The notes: generated by a model not told the origin, from the sequence alone. 27,113 nt of DNA from Spirochaetia bacterium (GCA_025997655.1 BNUW01000013.1:1-27113), one strand, 5' to 3'; counted from the first letter of the stretch, positions 1-9,606 are shown. A program made the numbers and translations.

Positions 1-2
1 TG

Positions 3-476
3 AAATCCGGGTGCCTGTATGCTTTGAAGGATCTGTCCGGCGCAATGCACGCCCTGGAAGACGCCTACGCCCTCTCCGCCCCCAACGGCCTGGATATGTT
101 TTTCATTGAGCAGGGGAAATACACCCGCACCCTGTTCACCGCCGCCCTAAAGTATTCAGGCTGCACAATCCCCCGGGACTGGCTTCTCAAGATGCTCCGC
201 GCTTCAGCGGCCTATGCAAAAAAGCTGTATGTGGTGGCGGAAAAATTTCGGGATATGCAGTATCAGGATACCGCGGCAGCCGTATTCCTTTCCCGGCGGG
301 AGCTTGCGGTCTTTAAGGGGCTGGCCCGTGGACTCACCAGGGAGGAACTGGCGGAGGATGGGGACATTTCCATAAATACGGTGAAAAGTGTTATCAGAAG
401 TGTGTATAACAAACTGGGGGCGGTAAACCGGGCGGACGCGGTACGGATCGGAACAGGTATGGGGCTCTTACCCTAG
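3..476 (+). CDS. LuxR-family transcriptional regulator, C-terminal part
   Basis: The reading frame is open from the window edge (codon boundary at base 3), so the N-terminus lies outside. The visible ~157 residues are a helical region followed by a LuxR-type helix-turn-helix: LSRRELAVFKGLARGLT, then INTVKSVIRSVYNKLG and NRADAVRIG, the usual pattern of the C-terminal DNA-binding domain. The helical part before it resembles the TPR-like segment of MalT/large LuxR regulators, but this is a weak impression. An internal TTG at 24 and ATG at 45 are possible starts but need not be used. The gene ends 245 bases before the PocR operon. Its target is unknown. The family call is firm; the full architecture cannot be judged. 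Confidence 0.85.
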   Translation, partial: KSGCLYALKDLSGAMHALEDAYALSAPNGLDMFFIEQGKYTRTLFTAALKYSGCTIPRDWLLKMLRASAAYAKKLYVVAEKFRDMQYQDTAAAVFLSRRELAVFKGLARGLTREELAEDGDISINTVKSVIRSVYNKLGAVNRADAVRIGTGMGLLP

Positions 477-611
477 TAAAGGGAGCGATTAAATATGAAA
501 GTCTCCATTCAGCCAGAATCAAAAAAAATGAAAATAATTGAAATATAGTTTGTTTTTTCCGCGTTTTTTAGTATCTTGTACAATACAGCTTTTCTGTTTT
601 TCTGAAGCCGG

Positions 612-619
612 AAGGAGGT
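612..619 (+). promoter_or_regulatory. perfect Shine-Dalgarno-like AAGGAGGT with no normal start codon behind it
   Basis: AAGGAGGT lies in the 245-base gap between the LuxR gene and the PocR operon. No ATG, GTG or TTG follows at a usable distance; the only triplet at the right spacing is ATA (626), opening a five-codon frame. It may be chance, a leader-peptide site with a rare start, or the remnant of a lost gene. The rest of the gap is AT-rich with T-runs. A TACAAT at 579-584 could be a -10 box, but I see no convincing -35. Confidence 0.3.
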
Positions 620-721
620 CTAAAGATACCACAGAAAATCTGAAGACAGAGAACTTTTTCACCATTTGGGTGTATTACGTTTTATAAAGTTTACTAGACT
701 TATAGCAGCAGGAGAAAGAAT

Positions 722-2105
722 ATGTCCCTTACTACTTCGAATATTATTATCCGTAGGGAAATTGAGCCGTTGCTGCTGAAAGCCCGGGAAGCCTTGCACT
801 CCTACGAAAAGGCTGCGGATGTGCATGTATCCGTTCTGGATACCACCGGGCATACCATTCCGGAATGTCTCCCCGGCGCCGCCGGTAAGGCTTATTGCCC
901 TTCGGAGTTCTTTTGTTCCCTCTGCCGGAAGTATTCCCCGGCAATCGACCGGACCTGGGCGGATGATGAGTATCCCTGCACGCAAATTCATATTGACGCT
1001 ATTTCCCGTGTCCAGCGTTCAGGCGGGGTGTATATCTATACCTGTGATATGGGCTTTACCTACTGGGTCTGCCCCCTGTCTTCGGGGGGGGCGGCTGGCG
1101 GGGGCACTGATTGCCGGGCTGGTCCTGGGTATCGGTAAGCAGGAAGCGGCTGAAAGAATAGTGCGTATGAGCCGGGGGCAAATCAACCAAGAGGCGGCGG
1201 CGATGCTCCTGGAAGGGATTCCTGAAAAAAACGGGGAGAGCATAAAAGCCCTGGCATGGTTACTGTTGACCTGCGCCGCCCATGTTTCCCGGGGAACCGA
1301 AACCTATCACCAGATACTAAAACGCCGGGCCCGGCAGCAAACCAAGCTGTCGTCCCGGATCGAAGTATTGAAAAATCAATATACCACCGACGGGGACGCC
1401 GGGCCCGCATACCCGCTGGAGAAGGAGCGGCAGCTCCTCACGTTCCTGCGCCGGGGCGACAATGAAGCTGCGCGGCAGGTGTTGGATGAAATCCTGGCGA
1501 TACTCTTTATTGCAAACCCCGACAGCTTTACGTTTATGCAGTACCGGGCTATTGAGCTGGTGGTACTTATCTCCCGGGCAGCGGTCACCTCGGGCAATGC
1601 CGGGGATATGCTGCTGGAATTAAGCAACCGCTACCTCATGCGGATCCAGGAGGCGCAGACCACGGAGGAGCTTATCGACTTGCTGTACCTGGTGGTGGAC
1701 AGCATGACCGGAGAGATTTCTCCCTTCAAGGGAGTGCGCCACGCACTATCACTGCGCCGGGCAGAACGGTTTATCCGGGAGAACTATACCCGAAAGGTCA
1801 GCCTTCAGGAGATTGCCGCTGCTGCGGGACTTTCGGCGCCCTATTTCAGTACAATCTTTAAGGAAGAAATGGGGGAAAATCTTTCCGGCTACCTGAACCG
1901 CCTCCGGGTGGATAAGGCGGCGGGGATGCTTACGGAAACCGGGTTGACCCTCAGTGAAATTGCGTCATTCTGCGGTTTTGAGGATCAAAGCTGGTTCTCA
2001 AAGATATTCAAAAATTATACCGGCATGAGCCCCGGTAAGTACCGGGAGCAAAATCGGACCGACGGTCCGGAGAGCGCCGGTCAGGGATGGGTAAAAGATG
2101 ATTGA
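722..2105 (+). CDS. PocR-domain AraC-family regulator, apparent frameshift
   Basis: Sensor regulator, first gene of a three-gene operon. The N-terminal half (frame of 722) is a PocR ligand-binding domain: VSVLDTTGHTIPEC, the FCSLCRKYS cysteine motif, CTQIHIDAI, then GGVYIYTCDMGF. The C-terminal ~100 residues are an AraC domain (VSLQEIAAAAGLSAPYFS, LTLSEIASFCGFEDQSWF, SPGKYRE). The frame breaks inside a run of eight G at 1084-1091. The second half continues in the +1 frame, and with seven G the two halves join as CPLSSGGRLAGALIAG. This matches CELGFMFWTSPLYSDGKFAG of the intact paralogue downstream. Either a sequencing error, a phase-variable switch or a fresh mutation explains it. Start ATG 722 follows an AGGAG at 709-713. 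The stop overlaps the next start. Ligand unknown; PocR domains are known from propanediol/cobalamin regulation. Confidence 0.85.
1084..1091 (+). repeat. G8 homopolymer at the frame break
   Basis: Eight consecutive G within the PocR-domain coding region. One base fewer restores a full-length reading frame, as shown by alignment with the tandem paralogue. Poly-G tracts are known contingency loci in treponemes, but a homopolymer is also the commonest site of sequencing error. Confidence 0.9.
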
Positions 2106-3474
2106 AAAAACTGCGGCCGCTGCCATTACTGCTCCGGCGAAAGAAACGGATCCCCTACTGCTGCGGGGGTGGAACATGGCGAATGTTTACGCAAAAGCCA
2201 CCGGGGCTGTTGTTTGTATCCTTGACCAGGAACTTCTCCCTATCCGGGAGGCCCTCCCCCTGGTGCTGGGCAGGATGAATATCTGTGAAAATTACTGCCG
2301 TAAATATTCCGCAGAGCCCGGCACCATACACACGATTGCTGATTTACGATCCTGCCCCTGTAATATGATGCATGTCAATGCTATTAAGGAAGCTCACTAC
2401 TTCGGGGGCTCCTATATCTACATGTGCGAACTGGGCTTTATGTTCTGGACCAGTCCCCTCTATTCAGACGGGAAATTTGCAGGGGCCCTGGTCGGGTCAG
2501 GGTTCACCGGCATTGAAATCGGGGAAACCATGGACGCCATGGATGCCATGAGCCGGGGGACCGTGCCCCGGGAAGAACTGGCGGAAAAACTGGCGCCATT
2601 TTCCAAGGGAGAGTCGGCACGGATAAAATCCCTGGCAGAATTACTGCTGATATGCGCCGAAAGTCTTTCCACCGGAACCCGTAATGACAACAAACAACCG
2701 GCGTATCCAGAGACAAAATTACTGCGGGACCGGCCCTCCCGGGCTTCCTTCGTCATCCCGGTTTCCGCCTATCCCATAGATAAGGAACGGATGCTCCTGG
2801 CGGCCCTGCGAAGGGGGGACCATGAGGCGGGTCGGAAGATACTCAAGGAGCTTCTGGGGATTCTCTTTTTATCAAGTCCCCAGTCCCTTACGTTTATCCA
2901 GTTCCGGGCAATAGAACTGGTGGTCCTCCTTTCCCGGGCGGCCATGGGCTCGGGCAGCGCCGATGACACCCTGCTGGAAACAAACAACCGGTATCTCCGG
3001 CGTATCCAGGAGGTAAAGACCGCAGAGGAACTGACGGAGGTGGTGCATATCATTGTGGAACGGATGTCCGTGCAGATATTCTCCTTCCAGGGGGTACGTC
3101 ACGCATCGGCGCTGCGGAAGGCTGAAAAATTTATCTGGGAAAACTATACCCGAAAAATAAGTCTCCGGGAAATTGCGGATGCGGCAGGACTATCGGCACC
3201 CTATTTCAGCACCGTCTTTAAAGAAGAAATGGGGGAAAACCTTTCGGCCTACCTGAACCGTCTGCGGGTGGAGAAGGCGGGGCATATGCTCACCGAAACG
3301 AATTTGACCCTCAGTGAAATTGCGTCATCCTGCGGCTTCGAAGATCAGAGCTGGTTTTCGAAAATTTTTAAAAGCTATACCGGCATCAGCCCCGGAAGAT
3401 ACCGCGGGCAGGGCGGGGCCGGATCGGAGGGAGCCGCTGAGCCGGACCTGAAGTTTGAGGTGTGCCATGGTTAA
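2098..3474 (+). CDS. PocR-domain AraC-family transcriptional regulator
   Basis: Intact tandem paralogue of the preceding gene (458 aa). PocR sensor domain about residues 25-165: VVCILDQELLPIREALP, CENYCRKYS, RSCPCNMMHVNAI, GGSYIYMCELGFMFW and FAGALVGSG. Then a helical linker, and an AraC double helix-turn-helix at about 345-445 (ISLREIADAAGLSAPYFS; LTLSEIASSCGFEDQSWF; GISPGRYR). The linker region INFO-like segment (SFVIPVSAYPIDKERMLLAAL) is shared with the paralogue, as is nearly the whole AraC domain, so the pair arose by duplication. ATG 2098 overlaps the upstream stop by 8 bases, and the end overlaps the corrinoid-like gene by 8, so the three are translationally coupled. Cys-rich motifs suggest a metal- or cofactor-linked sensor; the ligand is not known. 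No target genes are identifiable in the window. Confidence 0.9.
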   Translation: MIEKTAAAAITAPAKETDPLLLRGWNMANVYAKATGAVVCILDQELLPIREALPLVLGRMNICENYCRKYSAEPGTIHTIADLRSCPCNMMHVNAIKEAHYFGGSYIYMCELGFMFWTSPLYSDGKFAGALVGSGFTGIEIGETMDAMDAMSRGTVPREELAEKLAPFSKGESARIKSLAELLLICAESLSTGTRNDNKQPAYPETKLLRDRPSRASFVIPVSAYPIDKERMLLAALRRGDHEAGRKILKELLGILFLSSPQSLTFIQFRAIELVVLLSRAAMGSGSADDTLLETNNRYLRRIQEVKTAEELTEVVHIIVERMSVQIFSFQGVRHASALRKAEKFIWENYTRKISLREIADAAGLSAPYFSTVFKEEMGENLSAYLNRLRVEKAGHMLTETNLTLSEIASSCGFEDQSWFSKIFKSYTGISPGRYRGQGGAGSEGAAEPDLKFEVCHG

Positions 3475-4120
3475 CTTAAGTGATATTTCGCAGAGCCTTC
3501 AATCGGGGAGGGTGGGGGAAACCGCAGCTTTAATTGCCCTGGCTATTAAGGAAAATTACAGCGTCGACAGTATTATTAAGCAGGGCCTGATCCCCGGCAT
3601 GTACGCGGTGACGGACCGGTATAAGCGGCAGGAGATTTTCCAGCCGGACCTGCTGGTTGCCGAGCGGGCCATGTATAGGGGAATCGGGATCCTTAAGGCG
3701 TACTTAAATGCCGGAAATTCCATGGGGAAGGCCGCGTGCACGGTGGTTATCGGCGCCGTGAAGGGTGACCGCCGGGACATCGAAAAAAGGCTGACGGTAC
3801 TTACCATGGAAGGCCTGGGTCTGCGGGTAATAGACCTGGGGACCGGTGTTTCTCCGGAACGGTTTATTGAAGCGGCGATTGCGGAAAAAGCACAGGTCAT
3901 CCTCTGCACCGCAAACCTGCCCGCCGTCATGGGCCAGCTTAAACTGGTGGTCAATGCCGCCGTTTCATCGGGTATCCGGAACAGCATTACTATCATGGTT
4001 TCCGGGGCCCCGGTGACGGAAAAGTACTGCCGTACCATCGGTGCGGATTGTTACGCCAAGGATACGGTGGCTGCGGTGGAAATGGCGGAATCAATCTGCG
4101 CGGGAAACTGCGGCACATAA
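3467..4120 (+). CDS. Corrinoid (B12)-binding-type protein lacking the cobalt-ligand His
   Basis: 217-residue homologue of the corrinoid proteins of methyltransferase systems (MtbC/MtmC type): an N-terminal helical cap (about 1-85, with LIPGMYAVTDRYKRQEIFQPDLL) followed by a Rossmann-like B12-binding domain (VVIGAVKGDRRDIEKRL, LGLRVIDLG, IMVSGAPVTEKYCRTIGAD). In the family the motif is D-x-H-x-x-G, the His being the lower axial cobalt ligand. Here it reads D101-R-R103-D-I-E106, so both the His and the Gly are replaced. It may bind cobalamin base-on, bind another ligand, or act as a regulatory partner of the two PocR regulators it is coupled to. No methyltransferase gene is adjacent. The ATG at 3467 is preferred over TTG 3455 because a GAGG lies 7-10 bases before it. 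Confidence 0.85.
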   Translation: MVNLSDISQSLQSGRVGETAALIALAIKENYSVDSIIKQGLIPGMYAVTDRYKRQEIFQPDLLVAERAMYRGIGILKAYLNAGNSMGKAACTVVIGAVKGDRRDIEKRLTVLTMEGLGLRVIDLGTGVSPERFIEAAIAEKAQVILCTANLPAVMGQLKLVVNAAVSSGIRNSITIMVSGAPVTEKYCRTIGADCYAKDTVAAVEMAESICAGNCGT

Positions 4121-4163
4121 CGGTACTTCCCGGTTTACATTTTTTTTGTTACCCTAAGGGCAT

Positions 4164-7130
4164 ATGAAAATATTCCGGCTGGTTTTTGCGGTATTCCTCG
4201 CCTGTTTTGTCCTTGCCGCGCCCCAAGCCCAGACCTTCAAGCCTTTTACCCGTTTGCGGGTGATCAAAACAGACCACTTCGACATTATCTACCCCGCCGA
4301 ATCCGAACGCACCGCCCGTACCCTGGCGGGCTTTGCGGACGCCGTCTACGATAAGGTTACCGCGCTGCTGGACATTCATCAGCCAAACCGTATTCCCGTC
4401 ACCATTACCCCCCATACGGATGAGTTTAACGGGTATATGCAGTCCTTTCCCTATCCCCATATCGTCCTCTTTGATACCCCCCTGAGTCCTGAATCCTTCG
4501 GTTATAAAAATTCCCTGGAAGGCCTGTTCCTCCATGAACTGACCCACGCCATCTCCTTCAGCAGCAGAAGTCCCTTTTTAAACGGGCTCCATACCGTTTT
4601 CGGCGGATGGGTGATGCCCACGGCATTGATCGCCCCCAAATTTATGGTGGAAGGGGTAACGGTCAGTTTTGAAAGCCTTGAGGGCACGGGCCGGAGCAAT
4701 GATCCCCTGATTAAAGAAACCCTGGTTCAGGCGATTCATGAGAATGCCTTTCTTACCCCCCGGCAGGCTTCCGGGGTCTATGACCTGCCGCCTGCCGGAA
4801 ACGCCTACTATTACTACGGCGGGCTCTTCTCTACCTGGCTGCAAAAAACCTACGGCATGGAAAAATACGCCGAGCTGTGGGCGGCCATGGGCCGGTCCGA
4901 TTTTTCGTTATTATCCTTTGTTACGTTTGGCAGCGGCTATTATTTTGCCTTTCGTAAAGTCTATGGCCGCTCCTTTTTGGATGCCTGGGATGAATTTAAA
5001 GAGTCCCTGCGGCTTGAAACCATCAAGGAAAACTCCGGGGGTGTTATTTTTGCCGGGCACTTTTACAACAAGAAATCTTTAATTAACGGCGTCGCCTCCG
5101 GGGGCGGGAAGGTGTTTGCCCTGGATATGATTTCCCGCCGGATGATTTCCTACGATCCCGGCACGGAGAAGCTTAAATCCCATTTTTTCGTCAGTAACGC
5201 TGCCTATGACCTCGCGGTATCGGCGGACGGCAGCAGGGCGCTGGTCTCTTCCTATCAGTATAACAGCGATCTGGCACGGGCAATGGTGACCGAATACGAT
5301 ATCCGCCGGGGCGTAAAAATCGGCCGTTCCCGGGAGGGGCTATATCAAGCCGAATACTTCCGGGATGGGGTGGTGGGCCTTAGTTCAACCCTGCACAGTA
5401 ATAATATCGTGTTCGGTGAAGAACTGCTGCTCCGGGGCAGCGCAGAATTGCTCTATTCAAACCCCACCGCCCTTGACGATACCTGGATTGTGTTTACCGC
5501 ACTCAAACAGGGCCGACGGGAACTCTGCCTTTTCAATTACGACACCAGGGCGGTCTATACCCTGGCTTCGGATTTGGAGGATGATGAGGAGCGGTGGCGG
5601 TATATCCGGGGCCTCCAGGTTTCCGAGGGGCGCATCCTCTTTTCCTACGATCATGACGGCGGGCTGTATAAACTGGCGGTGGCGGATTTGGAAGCCCGGT
5701 CCGTGGTTTTTTCGGAGCGTAATTTTTCCGGCGGTGTGTTCCTGCCGGTGATGGCCGGGGGTGAAATCTATTACCGGGGAGCTTTTACCACCTGGGACGC
5801 CCTGATGCGGTTCCCCGAGGCCGGCGCGGATCTTTCCGGCAGCCGGGCTGTTCTCCGCCTCAAGCCCTGGGACGAGGCGGACCTTGCCGTGGCGTTACCC
5901 AATGCCGCCGGGCAAGCGACGGCACCGGGAACCGCAGAGCCGGAAACCCCGGCACAGAGCCGCCCCTATGTTGGCTTGGCCTACCTCAATCCCTTTCGGT
6001 ATTGGTTCCCCCTGCCCCTCGTTGAAGCGAAAATAGGTGGAGAAGATTCGGCGGGCTTTCACTTTACCAAGGCGGGCGCCGGCATTCTATCTATGATGAG
6101 GGACCCGGCGGAGCGGAATCAACTAGTCGTGTCGGCCAGCTTTGACGCGCTGAATCTGATGGGTGTTTTTGACATCCAGTGGCGGAATACGTATTTTGGT
6201 TTCCCCCTAACCCTGTCTTTTATCGATGATCTTGATACAAGCCGGCCGGTATGGAGACGGAACACCACCGCCGCCCTTTCCGCAACCTTGAGCCACAGCC
6301 TCGGTGTTACCGGAACCCAGGGGTATCTTTTGCCCGGTTTTCAGACGCAATTCACCGCCGATGCCCAGGATAATAGCAATCCCTATACCTGGCCCTATAG
6401 GAAACCCCTGTATTTCATATCCCTTGGCGCGGGGATATCCAATTTATCCCGGTTCAATTGGGAAGTATTCGGCGGCGGTGTTTCCTTCACCGCATATGGC
6501 ATGTACGCGCTGCGGGATGCCGTACCGTATCATCCCCGTTTTGAGGGGGTTCTGCAAACCGCCCTTGAGTCGATTACGCCCCTGCCCCTGCGCTTCCGTT
6601 TTTTTGGCGTATGGGATAAAAACCTGATGACCCTGTCGGGGAATTCCAAGGTCTTCACCACCACTTCCTTTGTCTCATTCGCTCCCTCCGAATACGACAG
6701 CGTCGGCAATGTGGGCATGGAATGGCTTGCGGGGGGCGAAGCGGAATTAAAACTCTTCTCCCTTGAGATCCCCAATAGTTCGTCCCATTGGGCTTGGTTT
6801 TTCCCCCTCTATTTTAACCGGTTTTTCGGTACCCTGGCCTACCGGGGCGCTTTCTATGATGACGCAGGGGTCTCCTCCGCAGTGGGAAACCAATTGGGGG
6901 ATACCTACCGGCTTACCCAATCCCTGATACTTCGGCTGGGGCTCGACTTTTCATCCGCCGTGATTCCCCTGTCTCCGGTGGCGCTGTCCTTTAATGCCCA
7001 GGGGGGCTGGAAAATTTCCAACCTGAATGACGGCAATTCAAATAATGATTTTTGGGTCAGCCTGACCCTGGGAACACCGCTTGGGGACTTGTCGGTTGGG
7101 AAATGGCCCTTTGAGAAAAGCCGCTTATGA
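4164..7130 (+). CDS. Secreted HExxH metallopeptidase-like protein with propeller and beta-barrel regions
   Basis: 988 residues with a clear signal peptide ([20 protein letters not shown], cleavage after AQA likely). Residues about 30-260 form a peptidase MA-like domain: HELTH at 124-128 gives two zinc-ligand His and the catalytic Glu125, and E163 in FMVEGV is placed like the third ligand of gluzincins. The middle (about 290-580) has repeated strand motifs of the TolB/WD40-like propeller type ([36 protein letters not shown]). The C-terminal third is rich in alternating aromatic beta-strands and ends in [17 protein letters not shown], which suggests an outer-membrane barrel. Probably surface-exposed or periplasmic. 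An AAGGG just before the ATG may serve as ribosome site. Substrate unknown; it could be a catalytically dead barrel-associated protein, though the motif is intact. Confidence 0.75.
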   Translation: MKIFRLVFAVFLACFVLAAPQAQTFKPFTRLRVIKTDHFDIIYPAESERTARTLAGFADAVYDKVTALLDIHQPNRIPVTITPHTDEFNGYMQSFPYPHIVLFDTPLSPESFGYKNSLEGLFLHELTHAISFSSRSPFLNGLHTVFGGWVMPTALIAPKFMVEGVTVSFESLEGTGRSNDPLIKETLVQAIHENAFLTPRQASGVYDLPPAGNAYYYYGGLFSTWLQKTYGMEKYAELWAAMGRSDFSLLSFVTFGSGYYFAFRKVYGRSFLDAWDEFKESLRLETIKENSGGVIFAGHFYNKKSLINGVASGGGKVFALDMISRRMISYDPGTEKLKSHFFVSNAAYDLAVSADGSRALVSSYQYNSDLARAMVTEYDIRRGVKIGRSREGLYQAEYFRDGVVGLSSTLHSNNIVFGEELLLRGSAELLYSNPTALDDTWIVFTALKQGRRELCLFNYDTRAVYTLASDLEDDEERWRYIRGLQVSEGRILFSYDHDGGLYKLAVADLEARSVVFSERNFSGGVFLPVMAGGEIYYRGAFTTWDALMRFPEAGADLSGSRAVLRLKPWDEADLAVALPNAAGQATAPGTAEPETPAQSRPYVGLAYLNPFRYWFPLPLVEAKIGGEDSAGFHFTKAGAGILSMMRDPAERNQLVVSASFDALNLMGVFDIQWRNTYFGFPLTLSFIDDLDTSRPVWRRNTTAALSATLSHSLGVTGTQGYLLPGFQTQFTADAQDNSNPYTWPYRKPLYFISLGAGISNLSRFNWEVFGGGVSFTAYGMYALRDAVPYHPRFEGVLQTALESITPLPLRFRFFGVWDKNLMTLSGNSKVFTTTSFVSFAPSEYDSVGNVGMEWLAGGEAELKLFSLEIPNSSSHWAWFFPLYFNRFFGTLAYRGAFYDDAGVSSAVGNQLGDTYRLTQSLILRLGLDFSSAVIPLSPVALSFNAQGGWKISNLNDGNSNNDFWVSLTLGTPLGDLSVGKWPFEKSRL

Positions 7131-7139
7131 TGCCGTCCC

Positions 7140-7168
7140 TTGCGACCACCCCTTTTTTTGTATATAGT
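7140..7168 (+). promoter_or_regulatory. probable lepA promoter giving a near-leaderless transcript
   Basis: TTGCGA (7140-7145), a 17-base spacer and TATAGT (7163-7168). Transcription would begin about 7174-7176, only two to four bases before the lepA ATG at 7178. No Shine-Dalgarno sequence lies before that ATG. Confidence 0.5.
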
Positions 7169-7177
7169 CTTCTTAAC

Positions 7178-8998
7178 ATGTCAGAAACCGCATACATCCG
7201 TAATTTTTGTATCATCGCCCACATTGACCACGGCAAGTCCACCCTGGCGGATCGGCTTATCCAAAAGGCCCACCTGGTGGAGGACCGCAACTTCCAGGAT
7301 CAGATCCTGGACAATATGGACATTGAGCGGGAACGGGGTATCACCATCAAAAGCCAGGCGGTGACCATCCCCTACACCGCCAAGGATGGCCGCGACTATG
7401 AACTCAACCTGGTAGATACCCCCGGCCACGTGGACTTTACTTACGAGGTATCCCGTGCCATCAACTCCTGCGAGGGGGCGCTTCTGCTGGTGGACGCCAC
7501 CCAGGGGGTCCAGGCCCAAACCCTGTCCAACATGTACCTTGCCCTGGAACACGAACTGGAAATAGTTCCGGTGATCAATAAAATCGACATGATCGCCGCG
7601 GATATCCCCATGGCGAAACAGCAAATCGAACACGACCTGGGCCTTTCCGCCGAGGACGCCCTCCTGGTTTCCGCCCGTATGGGCACCGGAGTGGACGAAC
7701 TTTTCGAAGCCATCGTGGAGCGCATCCCTGCCCCGACCGGTGACTCATCCGCCCCCCTGCGCGCCCTGATCTTCGACTGCCACTACGACCCATATCGGGG
7801 AGTGGTGGTCCACCTGCGTCTCTTTGACGGGACCCTCCGGAAGGGCATGAAGATACGGTTCATGCACAACAACTCCGAATACGAGGTGGAAAACCTTGGG
7901 GTCTTCAAGCTGGCCCTGGTGGAGCAGGAAGAACTCAGCGCCGGGGCAGTGGGCTACATCATCGCCGGGATAAAGACCGTGAGCGATGTCCGGGTGGGGG
8001 ACACGGTAACCGGCGCGGAAAACCCCTGTCCCGGCCCCCTCCCCGGATTCCGTGAGATAAAGCCCGTGGTTTTTTCTTCCATATACCCGGTGGACTCCAA
8101 CGACTACGAGGAACTCAAGGTCAGCCTGGAAAAGCTCAAGCTCAACGACGCCTCCCTGGTCTACGAAAAGGATTCCTCCGTCGCCCTGGGCTTCGGCTTT
8201 CGCTGCGGCTTCCTGGGGCTGCTCCACCTGGAGGTGATCCAGGAACGGCTGGAACGGGAATTCGACCAGTCGGTGATCTTCACCGCCCCCTCGGTCAAAT
8301 ACAAGGTCCGCCTCCGGGGCAGCGCCGGTCACCCCGTCGAAGAACTCATGGTGGACAACCCCACGGAATACCCCGACGAAGGCCGCATCGAAGGCGCCGA
8401 TGAACCCTACATCCGGGCCGCCATCATCACCCCCACCACCTACCTGGGCAATATTATGACCCTCTGCATGGAGAAGCGGGGTGTCCAGACCAACATGACC
8501 TACCTGGACGAAAAGCGGGTGGAGATGGTCTACGACATGCCCCTTTCGGAGGTCCTCTTCGACTTCTATGACCGCCTCAAGAGCATCAGCCGGGGCTACG
8601 CCTCCTTTGACTACGACATCACCGACTACAAGAGCACGGAGCTGGTCAAACTGGACATCCTCCTCAACGGTAAGATGGTGGACGCCCTCTCCCAACTGGT
8701 CTTTAAGGGCAGTGCCTACGACCGGGCCCGGGTGGTCTGCGAGCGCCTCCGGGACGAAATCTCCCGGCAGCAGTTCAAGATAGCCATCCAGGGCTCCATC
8801 GGCAGCCAGATCATCGCCCGGGAAACCGTGAACGCGTTACGGAAGGATGTGCTGGCCAAGTGCTACGGGGGGGACATCACCCGGAAGCGGAAGCTGCTGG
8901 AGAAGCAGAAGGAAGGGAAGAAGCGCATGAAGATGGTGGGGGACGTGGAATTGCCCCAGAGCGCGTTCCTGGCGGTGCTGAAGACCAAGGAATCGTAG
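7178..8998 (+). CDS. lepA: Elongation factor 4 (LepA), ribosomal back-translocase GTPase
   Basis: 606 residues from this start, the normal size. GTPase motifs in order: G1 AHIDHGKST (14-22), G2 [10 protein letters not shown]3 DTPGH, G4 NKID. Domains II, III and V follow ([34 protein letters not shown]), and then the LepA-specific C-terminal domain ending in [20 protein letters not shown]. The frame extends up to an ATG at 7127 overlapping the upstream stop, but family proteins begin close to the [15 protein letters not shown] segment. The ATG at 7178 is therefore preferred. It lies just after a -10-like box, so the mRNA may be leaderless. LepA acts on the ribosome in the cytoplasm and affects translation fidelity and initiation under stress. 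Highly confident. Confidence 0.97.
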   Translation: MSETAYIRNFCIIAHIDHGKSTLADRLIQKAHLVEDRNFQDQILDNMDIERERGITIKSQAVTIPYTAKDGRDYELNLVDTPGHVDFTYEVSRAINSCEGALLLVDATQGVQAQTLSNMYLALEHELEIVPVINKIDMIAADIPMAKQQIEHDLGLSAEDALLVSARMGTGVDELFEAIVERIPAPTGDSSAPLRALIFDCHYDPYRGVVVHLRLFDGTLRKGMKIRFMHNNSEYEVENLGVFKLALVEQEELSAGAVGYIIAGIKTVSDVRVGDTVTGAENPCPGPLPGFREIKPVVFSSIYPVDSNDYEELKVSLEKLKLNDASLVYEKDSSVALGFGFRCGFLGLLHLEVIQERLEREFDQSVIFTAPSVKYKVRLRGSAGHPVEELMVDNPTEYPDEGRIEGADEPYIRAAIITPTTYLGNIMTLCMEKRGVQTNMTYLDEKRVEMVYDMPLSEVLFDFYDRLKSISRGYASFDYDITDYKSTELVKLDILLNGKMVDALSQLVFKGSAYDRARVVCERLRDEISRQQFKIAIQGSIGSQIIARETVNALRKDVLAKCYGGDITRKRKLLEKQKEGKKRMKMVGDVELPQSAFLAVLKTKES

Positions 8999-9002
8999 GG
9001 GA

Positions 9003-9446
9003 GTGCCAAATTGGTATTCTCATCAGCTATCTTTCCAGGAACTCAAACAATTTATAGATGAAGCCCGAAATGGAAAGGAGAATAAAAAAGCTTTCATAGG
9101 AACGGTTGAATCGGCTGCCGCCATGCGGATAAAGGCCGTTTGTGGAGAGGATGTAACCAGTATCATGTTGGAATCCAGTTCCATACGGCATTCCCATGGA
9201 AAAATACATCATAATCTTGAAGATGATGACCTTTTACACCTTGTGGATACCATAAATTCAGCTACCGATATTAAATTATCTCCAAAAAAGTCTGAAAATA
9301 ATAAAGTATTAGAATTTAAAAAGAATATAAACGGAGAAATTACCTTTGTTGAAGAAGTCAGGATAAATCATGGGGGATGGCTTTCTCTGGTAACGTGTTA
9401 TCGGTTAAAAAAGCAGAGGCGGGGCGACGCTCCACGCAAACGCTAA
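9003..9446 (+). CDS. Small BECR-nuclease-like (MuF-C/PBECR type) protein
   Basis: 147 residues from a GTG start four bases after lepA, with a GGGGAG immediately upstream. The core (about 38-135) reads FIGTVESAAAMRIKAV, IMLESSSIRHSHGKIHH, DLLHLVDTIN, KVLEFKKNINGEITF and WLSLVTCYRLKK. This arrangement, with a conserved His pair, a helix and then paired strands ending in a Tyr/Arg-rich strand, resembles the barnase/EndoU/colicin/RelE-like nuclease domains found at the C-termini of phage MuF proteins. It is an inference from pattern only. Base composition is strikingly AT-rich compared with lepA, which suggests recent transfer. The last ~10 codons (GC-rich, RRGDAPRKR) look like read-through into native DNA. 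No immunity or antitoxin gene is visible beside it, so it may be an orphan remnant. Confidence 0.55.
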   Translation: MPNWYSHQLSFQELKQFIDEARNGKENKKAFIGTVESAAAMRIKAVCGEDVTSIMLESSSIRHSHGKIHHNLEDDDLLHLVDTINSATDIKLSPKKSENNKVLEFKKNINGEITFVEEVRINHGGWLSLVTCYRLKKQRRGDAPRKR

Positions 9447-9577
9447 AAGCGCCCCCGGAGCTTCACCGTCCGAAACGCTTCGCCCGCTTTCCCCTACTCT
9501 TAAGATATAGTCTAATCCGGCTTTCCTGTCAAGGGTACCCATTCCCCAGGGCTTTTTCCGAAATTTGTTACAAAATA

Positions 9578-9606
9578 TGGACAACCGCTGTCTGATGCGA
9601 TATTAT
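9578..9606 (+). promoter_or_regulatory. probable promoter of the lipoprotein/OMP cluster
   Basis: TGGACA (9578-9583), a 17-base spacer and TATTAT (9601-9606), about 65 bases before the lipoprotein start. The same TGGACA-17-TATAAT layout occurs before the TPR gene at 12691-12719. The rest of 9447-9671 shows no gene. Confidence 0.5.

Noticed and set aside
7127..7177. Longer lepA start at the ATG overlapping the upstream stop
   Set aside because: The 17 extra residues are unlike LepA and span the probable promoter.
7745..8695. 316-codon open frame on the minus strand inside lepA
   Set aside because: It is a shadow of the GC-rich, well-conserved lepA gene and shows no family motif.
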